A stretch of 64,000 nt of DNA from Gracilimonas sp. (GTDB lineage Bacteria; Bacteroidota; Rhodothermia; Balneolales; Balneolaceae), in assembly GCF_040218225.1 (NCBI RefSeq), contig NZ_JAVJQO010000002.1:1-64000 (forward strand), read 5' to 3'. The notes below the pieces were generated by a model. It saw nothing but the letters and a program-made list of their open reading frames with translations, ran no database searches and was not told the origin of the DNA. The position numbers and the translations under genes were made by a program. This document shows, one piece after another, positions 16,988-26,187 of the stretch (position 1 is its first letter; each line of letters starts with the position of its first letter).

Positions 16988-16995
16988 CAAAGTTA
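16988..16995 (-). promoter_or_regulatory. possible Bacteroidota-type -7 box of the Wzi operon
   Basis: TAACTTTG on the minus strand matches TAnnTTTG, about 36 bases before the start codon at 16952. No -33 element was identified. Confidence 0.35.
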
Positions 16996-17091
16996 ATTCA
17001 CGATAAACTTTTTATGAAATATATTTTGGAATCGCATATTTCCTGAACATCAGCTCAACAATACAAAAAGATTTACCATAATTCTTGGTGA

Positions 17092-17685
17092 TCACGCCCT
17101 GGCAGCTCTTTTTCTCAAACTCTCCAAAAGAGGTTCAAATCCTTTTTGGTTAATAATGCGCTGGAACTGGCGATTATAGGAAGATGCCGTTGATACATCA
17201 TCAATTTCCATATCTACTATTACCCATTCGCCGCTCATGTACTCCATTTCATAATTAACAGGAGTACGCACATTTTCAAGCTGTGCCAAAGTTTCAACCC
17301 GGGCCTCATCACCTTCTACCTGAATATCCTGATAAGTGATTTTTGCTCTGTAGATATCCAATTTATTTAAAGACTGATCTCTGACTATGGTCGCAAAAAG
17401 GTCCACAAACTCCGTTCTTTTTTCTGTAGAAATAGTATCGAAGGTTTCTTCCAAAGCTTCCTTCGCCATAGCTTCAAAATTGATAACGCCATTAATAATT
17501 TCTTTAAGCTTCTGACGCTGTTCATCCGTGTACTCTGTTCCTTCAGGACCAACAAGTTCCTTTATTTGTACATCTCGTTCTTCCAGAAGGTTTCTTACAT
17601 CTTCTGAGGTCTGTTGGGCAACTGCAGTTGCCGTCATGAAAAACCCTATTAGAATTACTTTGATTCCGGTGTTAAACATATTCAT
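17092..17685 (-). CDS. mlaC: MlaC/Ttg2D-family periplasmic phospholipid-binding protein
   Basis: This 197-residue protein has a signal peptide (VILIGFFMTATAVAQQ). The body matches the MlaC (toluene-tolerance Ttg2D) family: VINFEAMAKEAL near the start, KRTEFVDLFATIVRD in the middle, and the late EMEYMSGEWVIVDMEIDDVSTASSYNRQF. MlaC ferries phospholipids through the periplasm between an outer-membrane partner and the MlaFEDB transporter. No mlaE, mlaF or mlaD is adjacent. It starts 9 bases after the tolC-like gene, with which it is surely co-transcribed. Confidence 0.88.
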   Translation of the reverse strand: MNMFNTGIKVILIGFFMTATAVAQQTSEDVRNLLEERDVQIKELVGPEGTEYTDEQRQKLKEIINGVINFEAMAKEALEETFDTISTEKRTEFVDLFATIVRDQSLNKLDIYRAKITYQDIQVEGDEARVETLAQLENVRTPVNYEMEYMSGEWVIVDMEIDDVSTASSYNRQFQRIINQKGFEPLLESLRKRAARA

Positions 17686-17694
17686 TCGTCTTAA

Positions 17695-19080
17695 TCAATT
17701 GGTTATTAACGTAGTTAACGGAATACCCGCCGATTTATTCAGTTTGGCCAGAGATGAATTATACTCAAAAATTCGCTGCTTTAATTGCAGCTTAAGTTCA
17801 AGTTCTTTCCGCATGGCATCAATCAAGTCCTTTACTTCACCCATACCAAAATCATAGTCGAGTTGTTCCTGCCGTAACCAGCGCTTTGAGGTAACCAGCG
17901 CTTCATCAGTCTGTTCTACCTTCACATCAGCCAGGGAAGCTTGCCTGTAATTTGTATTCACTTCCAACAAAATACCATCCTTTGCGGCATCCTGGGCATA
18001 TGTAACTTTCTTCAGTTCAATTCTGCTTCGTTCTATATTAGCTTTTATAGAAAAGAAATTAAGCTTCTGGCGAATTGTAAATCCAAAACCACCACTGAAG
18101 AGGTTTGTATTGTTCTGAATGAATGGATTTGACTGACGGGGCCGATTCGGTGTATTGGCAAAGTTTAAATACCCGGCCAGGTACAAACCGGGCAAATTTT
18201 GTTTCTTCTGAGAAGTAATGTACGTCTCAGTAGCTTCCTCTCCCACTTTAAGTGCTTTTAATTCTGGTCTGTTGTTAAAAGCAGCATTTTGATAAAAATC
18301 GACTGATTCAATATTTGCGGCTACAGGATCAAGAAACCGAACTTGTGGTTCATAAACTTCATTCTCTTCATTCCGGAGCACATAGTTCCAGGTCTCCTTC
18401 ACAAAGTTCATGTTCTCTTTTACTTCTGCTTTCTGAATCTCGAACTCTGATTTATAGATCTCAAATTTAAAAACTTCAGATTCATCGAGGCTGCTATCGC
18501 CTTCTTCTTTCATTTTGTTTATCTGGCGTTCAACCTGGTCTACTTTATCCTGAGCCTCATCCAGCAAACGCTCAATTTCCAAAGCCAATACATAACTGAA
18601 ATATAAATCAAACAGCCTTAGTTCAAGATCGGCTTTCTTTGCCTCAAAACTATGCTGAGCTGCTTCAGCTCCCAGCCTTGCGGCTTCAACCGCTTTATTG
18701 ATTGCTCCCCATGTAAAAACCGGCTGTACCGCTGAAACCTGAAATTTGGTGAAAACAGCCCAGTTGCTCCAGTCATTTCTGAGGTTTGGATCTAAATAAT
18801 ATTCGTCTTCCTGAAGATCGGTCCTGTCGCTTTCTACACCAGGAACAAGCCCGTGTTGTGTATCTAACCTTAAGTTAGGTACTATGCGCTGTGCCTGAGC
18901 CTGCTTGATTTGGTTCTCGGCAATTTCAACTTCCTGTCTTTGATACTTAATCTGACCAGAATTATTCAGTGCTTTATTCAGGAATGTATTGAAATCAACT
19001 TGAAGAGTATCCTGAGCTATACCCACAGAACTAAAGGTGAGTAAAAGACTTACAATCGAAAAAAGAATTCGTGCTGTCAT
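17695..19080 (-). CDS. TolC-family outer-membrane efflux protein
   Basis: This 461-residue protein has a signal peptide (ILFSIVSLLLTFSSVGIAQ) and two outer-membrane-factor repeats with long coiled-coil helices. The first repeat includes NQIKQAQAQRIVPNLRLD and the second NRPELKALKVGEEA. TolC proteins form trimeric channels reaching from the outer membrane across the periplasm. No membrane-fusion or pump gene is next to it; the only operon partner is mlaC. A terminator belonging to the upstream ATP synthase/tRNA unit lies 70 bases before its start. Confidence 0.85.
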   Translation of the reverse strand: MTARILFSIVSLLLTFSSVGIAQDTLQVDFNTFLNKALNNSGQIKYQRQEVEIAENQIKQAQAQRIVPNLRLDTQHGLVPGVESDRTDLQEDEYYLDPNLRNDWSNWAVFTKFQVSAVQPVFTWGAINKAVEAARLGAEAAQHSFEAKKADLELRLFDLYFSYVLALEIERLLDEAQDKVDQVERQINKMKEEGDSSLDESEVFKFEIYKSEFEIQKAEVKENMNFVKETWNYVLRNEENEVYEPQVRFLDPVAANIESVDFYQNAAFNNRPELKALKVGEEATETYITSQKKQNLPGLYLAGYLNFANTPNRPRQSNPFIQNNTNLFSGGFGFTIRQKLNFFSIKANIERSRIELKKVTYAQDAAKDGILLEVNTNYRQASLADVKVEQTDEALVTSKRWLRQEQLDYDFGMGEVKDLIDAMRKELELKLQLKQRIFEYNSSLAKLNKSAGIPLTTLITN

Positions 19081-19149
19081 ATTAATTAGTTGGTTTGAGG
19101 CGTAAACGCATGCACGATGATATTATTTAAAACCCATTATATAAAACAG

Positions 19150-19173
19150 AAATAGCCCCAAAAGGGGCTATTT
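19150..19173 (-). terminator. intrinsic terminator after tRNA-Ser and the atp operon
   Basis: AAATAGCCCC and GGGGCTATTT form a perfect 10-base stem around a 4-base loop. On the minus strand it is followed by CTGTTTTAT. It begins 4 bases after the tRNA 3' end and closes the transcript. Confidence 0.8.
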
Positions 19174-19177
19174 AATG

Positions 19178-19264
19178 CGGAGAGCGAGGGATTCGAACCC
19201 CCGGAGACCGTGAGGCCTCAATGGTTTTCAAGACCACCGCATTCGACCACTCTGCCAGCTCTCC
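19178..19264 (-). tRNA. tRNA-Ser (anticodon UGA)
   Basis: The 87-base cloverleaf on the minus strand has the acceptor GGAGAGC pairing with GCTCTCC and discriminator G. The D arm comes from GCAGAGTGGTCGAATGC, the anticodon loop is CTTGAAAA (anticodon TGA), and a long class II variable arm is followed by the T arm GGGGGTTCGAATCCC. CCA is not encoded. Its first base is also the last base of the atpG stop codon, so it must be cut from the ATP synthase mRNA. A terminator follows directly. Confidence 0.95.
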
Positions 19265-20160
19265 TAATTTTCACTTAGTGCCTGAGCACCAGATACAATC
19301 TCAGAAATTTCTGTTGTAATTGCACTTTGTCGAGCCTGATTGTACTCAAGGCGTAAATCTTTTTCCAGCTCCTTCGCATTTTCAGTTGCACTGTCCATTG
19401 CGGTCATTCGTGCACCTTGCTCCGAAGCATTCGATTCAAGTACGGCTCGCCATAGCTGCATGTTTAAATGCAAAGGCAATAATCGATCTAATATTGCTTG
19501 CGAATTCGGCTCGTAAAGGTAATCAATAGCTTGCTTAGATGCATTATCAGAATCACTTTTTGTGATATCTTCTGTATCTATAGGAAGTACCTTTTGAACT
19601 TTACGGTTTTGTGCAATTACAGACTTAAATTCATTGAAGGCGATATACACTTCATCAAAATCGCCATCAACAAACTGTGAAGTCGCAGCTTCCATTATAC
19701 TTGATGCTGCATCGTATTGAATATCATCAAAAAATCCGGGGAAGCTGTTGGTTACTTTATATTTTCTCTTTTTGAAGTGAGCAGAAGCCTTTTTCCCAAT
19801 AGTCACCAGTGATAATGTTTTATTATCGAGGTGCTTTTGAAAATCTTTATGAAGTCGGTTTTCAACTTCCTTAAAAAGATTATTATTAAAACCTCCGCAA
19901 AGTCCTCTGTCAGAACCTACCACTATAAAGAGCACATTTTTAACCTCTTCGGGTTTACGCATCACTGGATTAGTAGCATCGCTATTTTCAGCTAGCCGAC
20001 CTGCAACTTCCTCAATCTTAGATGCATATGGACGCGTTTGTGTCATGCGATCCTGTGCTTTTCTAAGCTTGGCAGCAGCAACCATTTTCATAGCTTTGGT
20101 AATCTGCTGTGTATTATTAACAGATGATATCCGGTTTCGTATGTCTCGAAGATTCGCCAT
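19264..20160 (-). CDS. atpG: F1 ATP synthase gamma subunit
   Basis: This 298-residue central-stalk subunit is recognised from the N-terminal ANLRDIRNRISSVNNTQQITKAMKMVAAAKLRKAQ, the GSDRGLCGGFNN strand and the C-terminal helix ENASEQGARMTAMDSATENA (first residue approximate). The two long terminal helices turn inside the alpha3beta3 ring and couple rotation to catalysis. It is the last protein gene of the atp run, 13 bases after atpA. Its stop codon TAG shares a base with the tRNA-Ser 5' end. Confidence 0.97.
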   Translation of the reverse strand: MANLRDIRNRISSVNNTQQITKAMKMVAAAKLRKAQDRMTQTRPYASKIEEVAGRLAENSDATNPVMRKPEEVKNVLFIVVGSDRGLCGGFNNNLFKEVENRLHKDFQKHLDNKTLSLVTIGKKASAHFKKRKYKVTNSFPGFFDDIQYDAASSIMEAATSQFVDGDFDEVYIAFNEFKSVIAQNRKVQKVLPIDTEDITKSDSDNASKQAIDYLYEPNSQAILDRLLPLHLNMQLWRAVLESNASEQGARMTAMDSATENAKELEKDLRLEYNQARQSAITTEISEIVSGAQALSEN

Positions 20161-20173
20161 CTATGCTAATTCT

Positions 20174-21784
20174 TTAGTTGGTTGCTTTAACCTGATCAAT
20201 TATGGATTCCGCTACTTCGATGAGTTTATCTCCAAAAGCATCATTCAGCACTCCGCTCTTAGCTAATTCACCCATTTCATCTTCATACTTGATGCCAATA
20301 GTTTCGAGATATTGATTCTCAAATTCTCCGATTTGCTCTACAGCGAGCTTATCGAGAAGGCCTACATCATTCACTTTCAGAAGCGCGATTTGCTGCTCTA
20401 CCGGTAGCGGCTGATATACATCCTGCTTAAGTAATTCTACCGTACGCTCTCCTTTTCGGAGCTGAGCCTGAGTAGAAGCATCAAGGTCGGAACCGAATTT
20501 AGCAAAAGCTTCCAGCTCACGATACTGTGCAAGGTCAAGTTTCAATGTACCTGACAACTTCTTCATTGATTTCACCTGAGCAGATCCACCTACACGAGAT
20601 ACAGAAGTACCCACATCAATAGCTGGGCGAATACCCTGGTTAAACAAGTCCGTATCCAGGAAGATCTGACCATCGGTAATAGAAATTACGTTCGTAGGAA
20701 TGTATGCAGATACGTCACCCGCCTGAGTTTCAATTACAGGAAGTGCCGTCAATGACCCTCCGCCTTTTACTTTTGGTTTTAACTCGTCAGGAATATTGTT
20801 CATTTCGGAGGCTACTTTATCATCATTAATGATCTTAGCAGCACGTTCCAGAAGACGGCTATGCAGATAAAATACATCACCGGGATAAGCTTCACGGCCC
20901 GGAGGTCGTTTCAGCAAAAGAGAAAGCTCACGATAAGCTACCGCCTGCTTAGAAAGGTCATCATAGATTACAAGAGCATGTCGGCCGGTATCACGGAAAT
21001 ACTCCCCGATGGTAGCACCCGCAAATGGAGCAATATAACGCATCGGTGCAGACACACTAGCAGGAGCCGCAACAATTGTTGTGTACTCCATGGCACCATT
21101 TTCTTCCAACACCTGACGGATATTGGCTACCGTAGATCCTTTTTGTCCTACAGCAACATAAATACAATGAACAGGTTTATCAGAATTTTGAGTAGCTTTT
21201 TGATTAATAATGGTATCAACGGCTACTGAGGTCTTTCCGGTCTGGCGGTCACCAATAATCAACTCACGTTGTCCGCGACCAATAGGAATCAAAGAGTCAA
21301 TAGCTTTCAATCCGGTTTGAAGAGGTTCTTTTACCGGTTCACGGTAAATCACACCCGGAGCTTTTCGTTCAAGTGGCAATCGAATGGTTTCACCGCTTAT
21401 AGCACCTTTACCATCAATGGGATTACCAAGAGGATCAATTACACGACCAAGCAAGCCTTCACCTACGTTGATAGATGCAATATCATTGGTACGTTTCACG
21501 GTATGCCCTTCCTGAACTGCGCTTGACGCGCCAAAGAGTACAATACCTACGTTATCTTCCTCAAGGTTAAGTACCATTCCGGTTACAGGTTCGCCTTTTT
21601 CATTTTTTGAATCTGGCAATTCAACCAATTCACCGGCCTGTACTTTTGAAAGCCCATATACACGTGCAATACCGTCACCTACTTCAAGTACGGTACCTAC
21701 ATCGTAGGTATCAGCTTCGTTGTCAAAGCCTGATAATTGTTTTCGTAATATGGCTGAAACTTCGTCTGGTCTGACTTGACTCAT
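20174..21784 (-). CDS. atpA: F1 ATP synthase alpha subunit
   Basis: This 536-residue subunit has the Walker A loop GDRQTGKTS near residue 176, [34 protein letters not shown] and the Arg-finger region [10 protein letters not shown]. Alpha subunits hold non-catalytic nucleotide sites and complete the catalytic sites of beta. The length is slightly above the usual 500-515, mostly from a C-terminal extension. It lies 31 bases after atpH. The beta-subunit gene is not in the window, so it must lie elsewhere, as in many Bacteroidota. Confidence 0.98.
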   Translation of the reverse strand: MSQVRPDEVSAILRKQLSGFDNEADTYDVGTVLEVGDGIARVYGLSKVQAGELVELPDSKNEKGEPVTGMVLNLEEDNVGIVLFGASSAVQEGHTVKRTNDIASINVGEGLLGRVIDPLGNPIDGKGAISGETIRLPLERKAPGVIYREPVKEPLQTGLKAIDSLIPIGRGQRELIIGDRQTGKTSVAVDTIINQKATQNSDKPVHCIYVAVGQKGSTVANIRQVLEENGAMEYTTIVAAPASVSAPMRYIAPFAGATIGEYFRDTGRHALVIYDDLSKQAVAYRELSLLLKRPPGREAYPGDVFYLHSRLLERAAKIINDDKVASEMNNIPDELKPKVKGGGSLTALPVIETQAGDVSAYIPTNVISITDGQIFLDTDLFNQGIRPAIDVGTSVSRVGGSAQVKSMKKLSGTLKLDLAQYRELEAFAKFGSDLDASTQAQLRKGERTVELLKQDVYQPLPVEQQIALLKVNDVGLLDKLAVEQIGEFENQYLETIGIKYEDEMGELAKSGVLNDAFGDKLIEVAESIIDQVKATN

Positions 21785-21815
21785 TGTTATCTAAGATTAA
21801 TAAAACTGTTTTAAT

Positions 21816-22364
21816 TTATTCCGTTGCTGTATTCAGGAATACATCTTCAAGCTGTTCCAACTTATGCTTGATGGTACCGTCAATAACTGTATCAGCTATT
21901 TTAATGGCCATGCCGCCTTTCAGGTCTTCCTGCACTATAACAGAGATGTTCACCTTTTTACCGGTCACATCTTCCAGTCTTTTAACGACCTGACTCTTCT
22001 GTTTGTCATCCATTTCTTTAGCAACAAAAACTTCCGCTTCAATAATACCTGCATATTGATTGTAGATATTGATAAAAGCAGCAGCAATTTCGTCTAGTAT
22101 GTTTTGACGATTTTTGCGCGCTATAAGAGTGATAAACCTGTAAACCAATTCACTGAGCTCACCTTCAAAAAGAGCTTCAAGTGCATTTACCTTTTTATCT
22201 GGTTTGATGACCGGGCTCTTCAAAAACAATTGCAGATCGCGTGAGTCTTCGATTGTGTTCTTTACAAACTGAACATCCTCAAAGGTACGCTCTACAGCAT
22301 CCTGTTCTTTGGCGAGCTCTAAAAGTGCAGTGGCATAACGGCGTGCCGCTTTAGATACCAGCAT
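21816..22364 (-). CDS. atpH: F1 ATP synthase delta subunit
   Basis: This 182-residue protein has the typical N-terminal domain (SKAARRYATALLELAKEQ, FLKSPVIKPDKK) and the conserved late segment VNISVIVQEDLKGGMAIKIADTVIDG. It caps the alpha3beta3 head and joins it to the peripheral b stalk. It lies 10 bases after atpF in the operon. Confidence 0.96.
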   Translation of the reverse strand: MLVSKAARRYATALLELAKEQDAVERTFEDVQFVKNTIEDSRDLQLFLKSPVIKPDKKVNALEALFEGELSELVYRFITLIARKNRQNILDEIAAAFINIYNQYAGIIEAEVFVAKEMDDKQKSQVVKRLEDVTGKKVNISVIVQEDLKGGMAIKIADTVIDGTIKHKLEQLEDVFLNTATE

Positions 22365-22374
22365 TTATGATCAA

Positions 22375-22887
22375 TTAATTTTTTGGAAGGTCGGACAGAA
22401 AACTATCCACCAGCTTGTTATTCTTTTCACTATCAAGCTCTGAGTCTATAATGATAGAAGCAGATTTTACGGCAAGTTTTGCCACCTCTTCTCTCAATTC
22501 AACCAAAGCTTGTTTCTTTTCTTGCTCAATAGAAGTTCTGGCTTGCTCAATAATTTGATCAGCCTCTTCTTTCGCTTTCTTGATGCGTTCGGAGCGAATT
22601 AATTCCGCCTCTTCAGCAGCTTCTTTACGAATCTGCTGTGCTTTTACTTCAGCTTCCCGAAGAGCTTTCTCGTTATCTTTAGAGATTTGCTCGGCTTTAG
22701 CCAGAGCTCTCTCTGCAGACTCCAAGGAGTCTTTAATTTTAGACTCTCGCTCTTCAAGCGCTTTCATAATTGGGGGTACTGCATATTTAGACATCAAAAT
22801 GATAAACACGACCATTGTGATGGCAATCCACCAGGCAAACCCGGTGTTAAATGAGAGTAATCCCCCTCCGCCTGCTAAAAGTAGCAT
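22375..22887 (-). CDS. atpF: F0 ATP synthase b subunit
   Basis: This protein of about 170 residues has one N-terminal membrane helix (FAWWIAITMVVFIILM), the PPIMKALEERE junction and a long charged coiled coil that forms the peripheral stalk. The ATG at 22887 is used; an in-frame GTG at 22899 would add four residues and is also possible, being only 4 bases after the atpE stop. The b dimer links the F0 a subunit to delta and alpha. Confidence 0.95.
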   Translation of the reverse strand: MLLLAGGGGLLSFNTGFAWWIAITMVVFIILMSKYAVPPIMKALEERESKIKDSLESAERALAKAEQISKDNEKALREAEVKAQQIRKEAAEEAELIRSERIKKAKEEADQIIEQARTSIEQEKKQALVELREEVAKLAVKSASIIIDSELDSEKNNKLVDSFLSDLPKN

Positions 22888-22903
22888 AGAGTGTAACACG
22901 ATA

Positions 22904-23137
<234 letters not shown>

Positions 23138-23161
23138 TTAGTTGATTATGGTTTTTTAAGT

Positions 23162-24235
23162 TCAATTTGCTTGTTCAGCAATATGCTCTGCGTGATATCC
23201 TTCCTCATCATGTGCATGATCTTCAGCTGCCATACCGATAAATACAGCGGAAAGAATGGTGAATACATATGCCTGCAGTAAAGCCACGAAAGCTTTAAGG
23301 AAATATAAAGCTGCAGTAAGAGGTACAGATAACAAACCTGCCATCCCATAGGCCCCACCGGGACCAAAGAGATCAGCAAAAATGAAGATTAACCCGAGAA
23401 TCGCGATAATCATCATCTTTCCTGATAACATGTTGGCAAAAAGTCGAATAGCGAGTGCAAAAGGCTTGGTGAATAGCCCAAGAATTTCAACCGGCGTTAA
23501 AATCAGACGTGTCCATCCTGGCACGCCAGGAAACCAGAATACGTGAGCCCAGTGATCTTTAGTGCCACTGAACTGAGTAATGAAAAACGTGATGGTAGCC
23601 AAAGTAGCTGTCACCGTTAAATCAGCGGTTGCAGTAGCCGCCCATGGAAGTAATCCAAAAAGGTTCATGAAGGCAATCCCCATGAAAATGGAGAAAAGGT
23701 ACGGTACATACTTTTTATATTTGTCATCGCGAATATTATCCTTGGCAATATTATCACGAACAAACTCAAACAGGATCTCAAAGATATTTTGAAAGCTCCC
23801 CTTTGGCTCGGTATCACGGCCAACACCTTTTTTGTATTTACGGGCCATAGAGATAGTAATCCAAAGAACCAGGATTATGCTAATCCAGAAATACATTAAA
23901 TGTGAAGTAATAGAGAAATCTACTTTAATATGCCCGCCATTAGCTGGCACAATAGCTCCAGCCTCAGACATCATAAACTCATCAGACGCCTCAGCTTTTT
24001 TTGTAGAACTGTAAAAACTTAACTGAGCTTCACCTTCTGCTGTTTCCCAATAAAAAATGCGGGGCAGATAAATTTTCCCAAATGGCGTTTTGAAATAATC
24101 GTGATCAAGAACAGTGCCCATTACGTCGATTATTGGCTCATCACTGGCTTCCGCCTGATCTGCCGCAAAAGTATTTGAGGTGCTTATACTTAAAAATAAA
24201 AGAGTTAAGAAAACTCGACGCAGGGTTTGAATCAT
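23162..24235 (-). CDS. atpB: F0 ATP synthase a subunit with N-terminal periplasmic extension
   Basis: This 357-residue protein is about 90 residues longer than the E. coli a subunit. The C-terminal two thirds hold the membrane helices, with the essential Arg in FALAIRLFANMLSGKM and the following LLQAYVFTILSAVFIGMA. The N-terminus is a signal peptide (FLTLLFLSISTSNTFAA) followed by about 85 non-membrane residues before the first helix. Extensions of this kind are common in Bacteroidota-group a subunits. The C-terminal tail is His/Glu rich. Protons pass through half-channels in this subunit onto the c ring. It lies 5 bases from the atpI-like gene and 42 bases before atpE. Confidence 0.95.
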   Translation of the reverse strand: MIQTLRRVFLTLLFLSISTSNTFAADQAEASDEPIIDVMGTVLDHDYFKTPFGKIYLPRIFYWETAEGEAQLSFYSSTKKAEASDEFMMSEAGAIVPANGGHIKVDFSITSHLMYFWISIILVLWITISMARKYKKGVGRDTEPKGSFQNIFEILFEFVRDNIAKDNIRDDKYKKYVPYLFSIFMGIAFMNLFGLLPWAATATADLTVTATLATITFFITQFSGTKDHWAHVFWFPGVPGWTRLILTPVEILGLFTKPFALAIRLFANMLSGKMMIIAILGLIFIFADLFGPGGAYGMAGLLSVPLTAALYFLKAFVALLQAYVFTILSAVFIGMAAEDHAHDEEGYHAEHIAEQAN

Positions 24236-24240
24236 TGTCT

Positions 24241-24627
24241 TTAACTGCCGCTCTTTTGAAGAATTTTGTTAATAAAAATCATTTCCGTTACAGATTGGCA
24301 AAGATAGGAAATTATGAAACTAACTGTAAAGTAGATTTCATCAATTTTTGTCACTCCAAGCAAAATTCCGAACAAAATCAGCACTAATAGAAAGCGAATG
24401 GCTGTAGAGAAGAAAAATATTTTTATAAAGGTGCTGGTTTTGGTCTCTCTGAAGGTATCAAAAACCCACGCACTGCTGATTACAAACACGCAGCTGAGCA
24501 TCACGCCGGTTACGACGGCTATACCTTCCTGTTCCCCAACAATAAAAAATACCCCTGAGAGTAACATCAAAAATCCGGATATCCATAGTGTGTTTTTAAC
24601 TACGCTCCGGTCACTGTTTTTTATCAT
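24241..24627 (-). CDS. small four-helix membrane protein, AtpI-like
   Basis: This 128-residue protein has four predicted membrane helices (LWISGFLMLLSGVFFIV, VVTGVMLSCVFVISSAWVF, FIKIFFFSTAIRFLLVLIL, YFTVSFIISYLCQSVTEMIF). Its place between the atpZ-like gene and atpB, and the four-helix layout with a conserved-looking Arg in helix 3, fit the AtpI/UncI group, which assists c-ring assembly and is poorly conserved. It overlaps the upstream gene by 17 bases. Confidence 0.7.
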   Translation of the reverse strand: MIKNSDRSVVKNTLWISGFLMLLSGVFFIVGEQEGIAVVTGVMLSCVFVISSAWVFDTFRETKTSTFIKIFFFSTAIRFLLVLILFGILLGVTKIDEIYFTVSFIISYLCQSVTEMIFINKILQKSGS

Positions 24628-24841
24628 TATCCTGTTGATTTAGCTTTTTTGCTATTCGTGCAATCATCAACCCGAAATTGAACATACCCACTAAAACCCC
24701 GGTTAGAGTGAGCCAGGGAGTTAGTTCAAAATATAGATCAAGATAGTATCCGCCAACAATAGGCAGGGCCATTGATACAGCAATCTCTACCCCAAGGCCT
24801 ACATATTCAGCATATTTATCGGGCAGAAGGTTATGAAGCAA
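24611..24841 (-). CDS. AtpZ/AtpI-type two-helix protein
   Basis: This 76-residue protein has two membrane helices (VGLGVEIAVSMALPIVGGYYLDLYF and LTLTGVLVGMFNFGLMIARIAK), the hallmark of the AtpZ (F0F1-ATPase gene 1) family. The Gly-rich helix 1 ending in DLYF and a short PWLTLTG loop are typical. It probably helps assembly or Mg2+ supply of the ATP synthase. The start is a TTG, 11 bases after the bactofilin stop; its end overlaps the AtpI-like gene. Confidence 0.75.
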   Translation of the reverse strand: MLHNLLPDKYAEYVGLGVEIAVSMALPIVGGYYLDLYFELTPWLTLTGVLVGMFNFGLMIARIAKKLNQQDNDKKQ

Positions 24842-24852
24842 TTATTTGTGGG

Positions 24853-25290
24853 TCAGGATTTTACTTTGGTATCGCTGGCGTAATCAGCATCGCTTTTCTG
24901 AGAAAGTTCTTTTGCGTCTGACCCCATCCGGCATGAGCCATTTATTTGAGCACCCTCTTCAACGATAAGAGTTTTGGTGTAAATGTTTCCATCAATAATG
25001 GCGCTCTCTCTGAGAGTAAGTTTGTTAGATACCTTCACCTCTCCCTCTACTCTACCAGCGATATCAGCATCAGATGAAGTGATATTTCCAATAATCTTAC
25101 CGTTTCCGGTTACTATTAGTTTTCCTTTTGAAACCGCCTCTCCGTCAATGACTCCGGCTATGCGAATATCGGTCTGGGAATTAAGGTCTCCTTTGAGTTT
25201 GGTACCCTCACTCAAAATATTTACTGCGGGCGAATGGTTTGTATTCTCAGACACGTTATTAGTATTTGTAGATTTTTTTGAATTTAGCAT
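24853..25290 (-). CDS. bactofilin (polymer-forming cytoskeletal protein)
   Basis: In this 145-residue protein the central 90 residues follow a right-handed beta-helix rhythm with hydrophobic/Gly repeats (VNILSEGTKLKGDLNSQTDI, DGEAVSKGKLIVTGNGKIIGNI). Disordered, charged tails sit on both sides. Bactofilins polymerise without nucleotide into membrane-associated filaments that organise cell-wall enzymes. It is 9 bases downstream of an M23 peptidase with a membrane anchor. That pair recurs across bacteria and controls cell curvature or septation. Confidence 0.92.
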   Translation of the reverse strand: MLNSKKSTNTNNVSENTNHSPAVNILSEGTKLKGDLNSQTDIRIAGVIDGEAVSKGKLIVTGNGKIIGNITSSDADIAGRVEGEVKVSNKLTLRESAIIDGNIYTKTLIVEEGAQINGSCRMGSDAKELSQKSDADYASDTKVKS

Positions 25291-25299
25291 AACTCGATT

Positions 25300-26157
25300 T
25301 TATTTGATTAAATAGACTTCCGGATTTTGAGGTACTCCATTCTTCCAAATCTCAAAATGGAGATGCGGCCCTGTACTTAACACTCCGGCGTTTCCAATTT
25401 CGCCCAGAATATCACCTTTTAAAACAAGGTCGCCTTCCTTCTTATTTAATTTCGAAAGGTGCTTATAAGTTGTAACCACACCTTCACTGTGTTGCACGGA
25501 TATTACATATCCATTATTAATTGTCCAACTACTATTAAAAACGGACCCATCAGCAATATTGATAACGGGTTCGTTATTTTTTGTGGCAATATCTAATCCA
25601 TAATGTTCGTCATCAGGTAAATAGCCACGGGTTAAGGATCCCTGTACCGGGTACCTGGCTGGAAAATCCGGTGCCGCCTTAGACACATTTGAAAATAACA
25701 CTTCGTTCTGGCTAAGCCGATCGAATGAACCTGTTTGCTCGAAATTTATAAAATCTGAGTTTTGAAAAGGATCATTGGGATCGAAAAAATTATCAAAGCG
25801 CTGATCCATCGCCAGCGTGGTATCAATGCTCAACCGTATGATATTCTTCATTTCCCTCAGCTGCAAATCACGCTGGCGAAGAGAATCTTCCAGGGCAATA
25901 GCTTTTTCTGTTACATCCATAATCTGTGCGCGAATTTCAGCATCATCAGTGCTATATAATAATCCTCCTAATGGAGTTAACATAAACACCAAAGCTACGA
26001 AAATGGCGAATACCGTAGAAATACCCAGTATCATTCCAAACAACCCATTGGGATAAACCCTGTAAGAATTATCCTCATCGGGCTTGGAGTCATCCAGCAA
26101 AATGACAGTAATTTTCTTCTGTCGCTGTTCAAATAATTTTTTAAGCAGATCAATCAT
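25300..26157 (-). CDS. membrane-anchored M23 (LytM) peptidase
   Basis: This 285-residue protein has a short cytoplasmic N-terminus, one membrane helix (LGISTVFAIFVALVFML, about 43-60), a coiled-coil periplasmic segment (AIALEDSLRQRDLQLREM) and a LytM domain. The metal motifs are HYGLD near residue 182 and HLHFE near 267. Active Zn ligands appear intact, so it should cut peptidoglycan cross-bridges. It is co-transcribed with bactofilin, as in the BacA/LmdC and CcmA/Csd pairs that set cell shape. Confidence 0.92.
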   Translation of the reverse strand: MIDLLKKLFEQRQKKITVILLDDSKPDEDNSYRVYPNGLFGMILGISTVFAIFVALVFMLTPLGGLLYSTDDAEIRAQIMDVTEKAIALEDSLRQRDLQLREMKNIIRLSIDTTLAMDQRFDNFFDPNDPFQNSDFINFEQTGSFDRLSQNEVLFSNVSKAAPDFPARYPVQGSLTRGYLPDDEHYGLDIATKNNEPVINIADGSVFNSSWTINNGYVISVQHSEGVVTTYKHLSKLNKKEGDLVLKGDILGEIGNAGVLSTGPHLHFEIWKNGVPQNPEVYLIK

Positions 26158-26187
26158 TGCTTTTCAAGTTACTACAATCACATCTAT

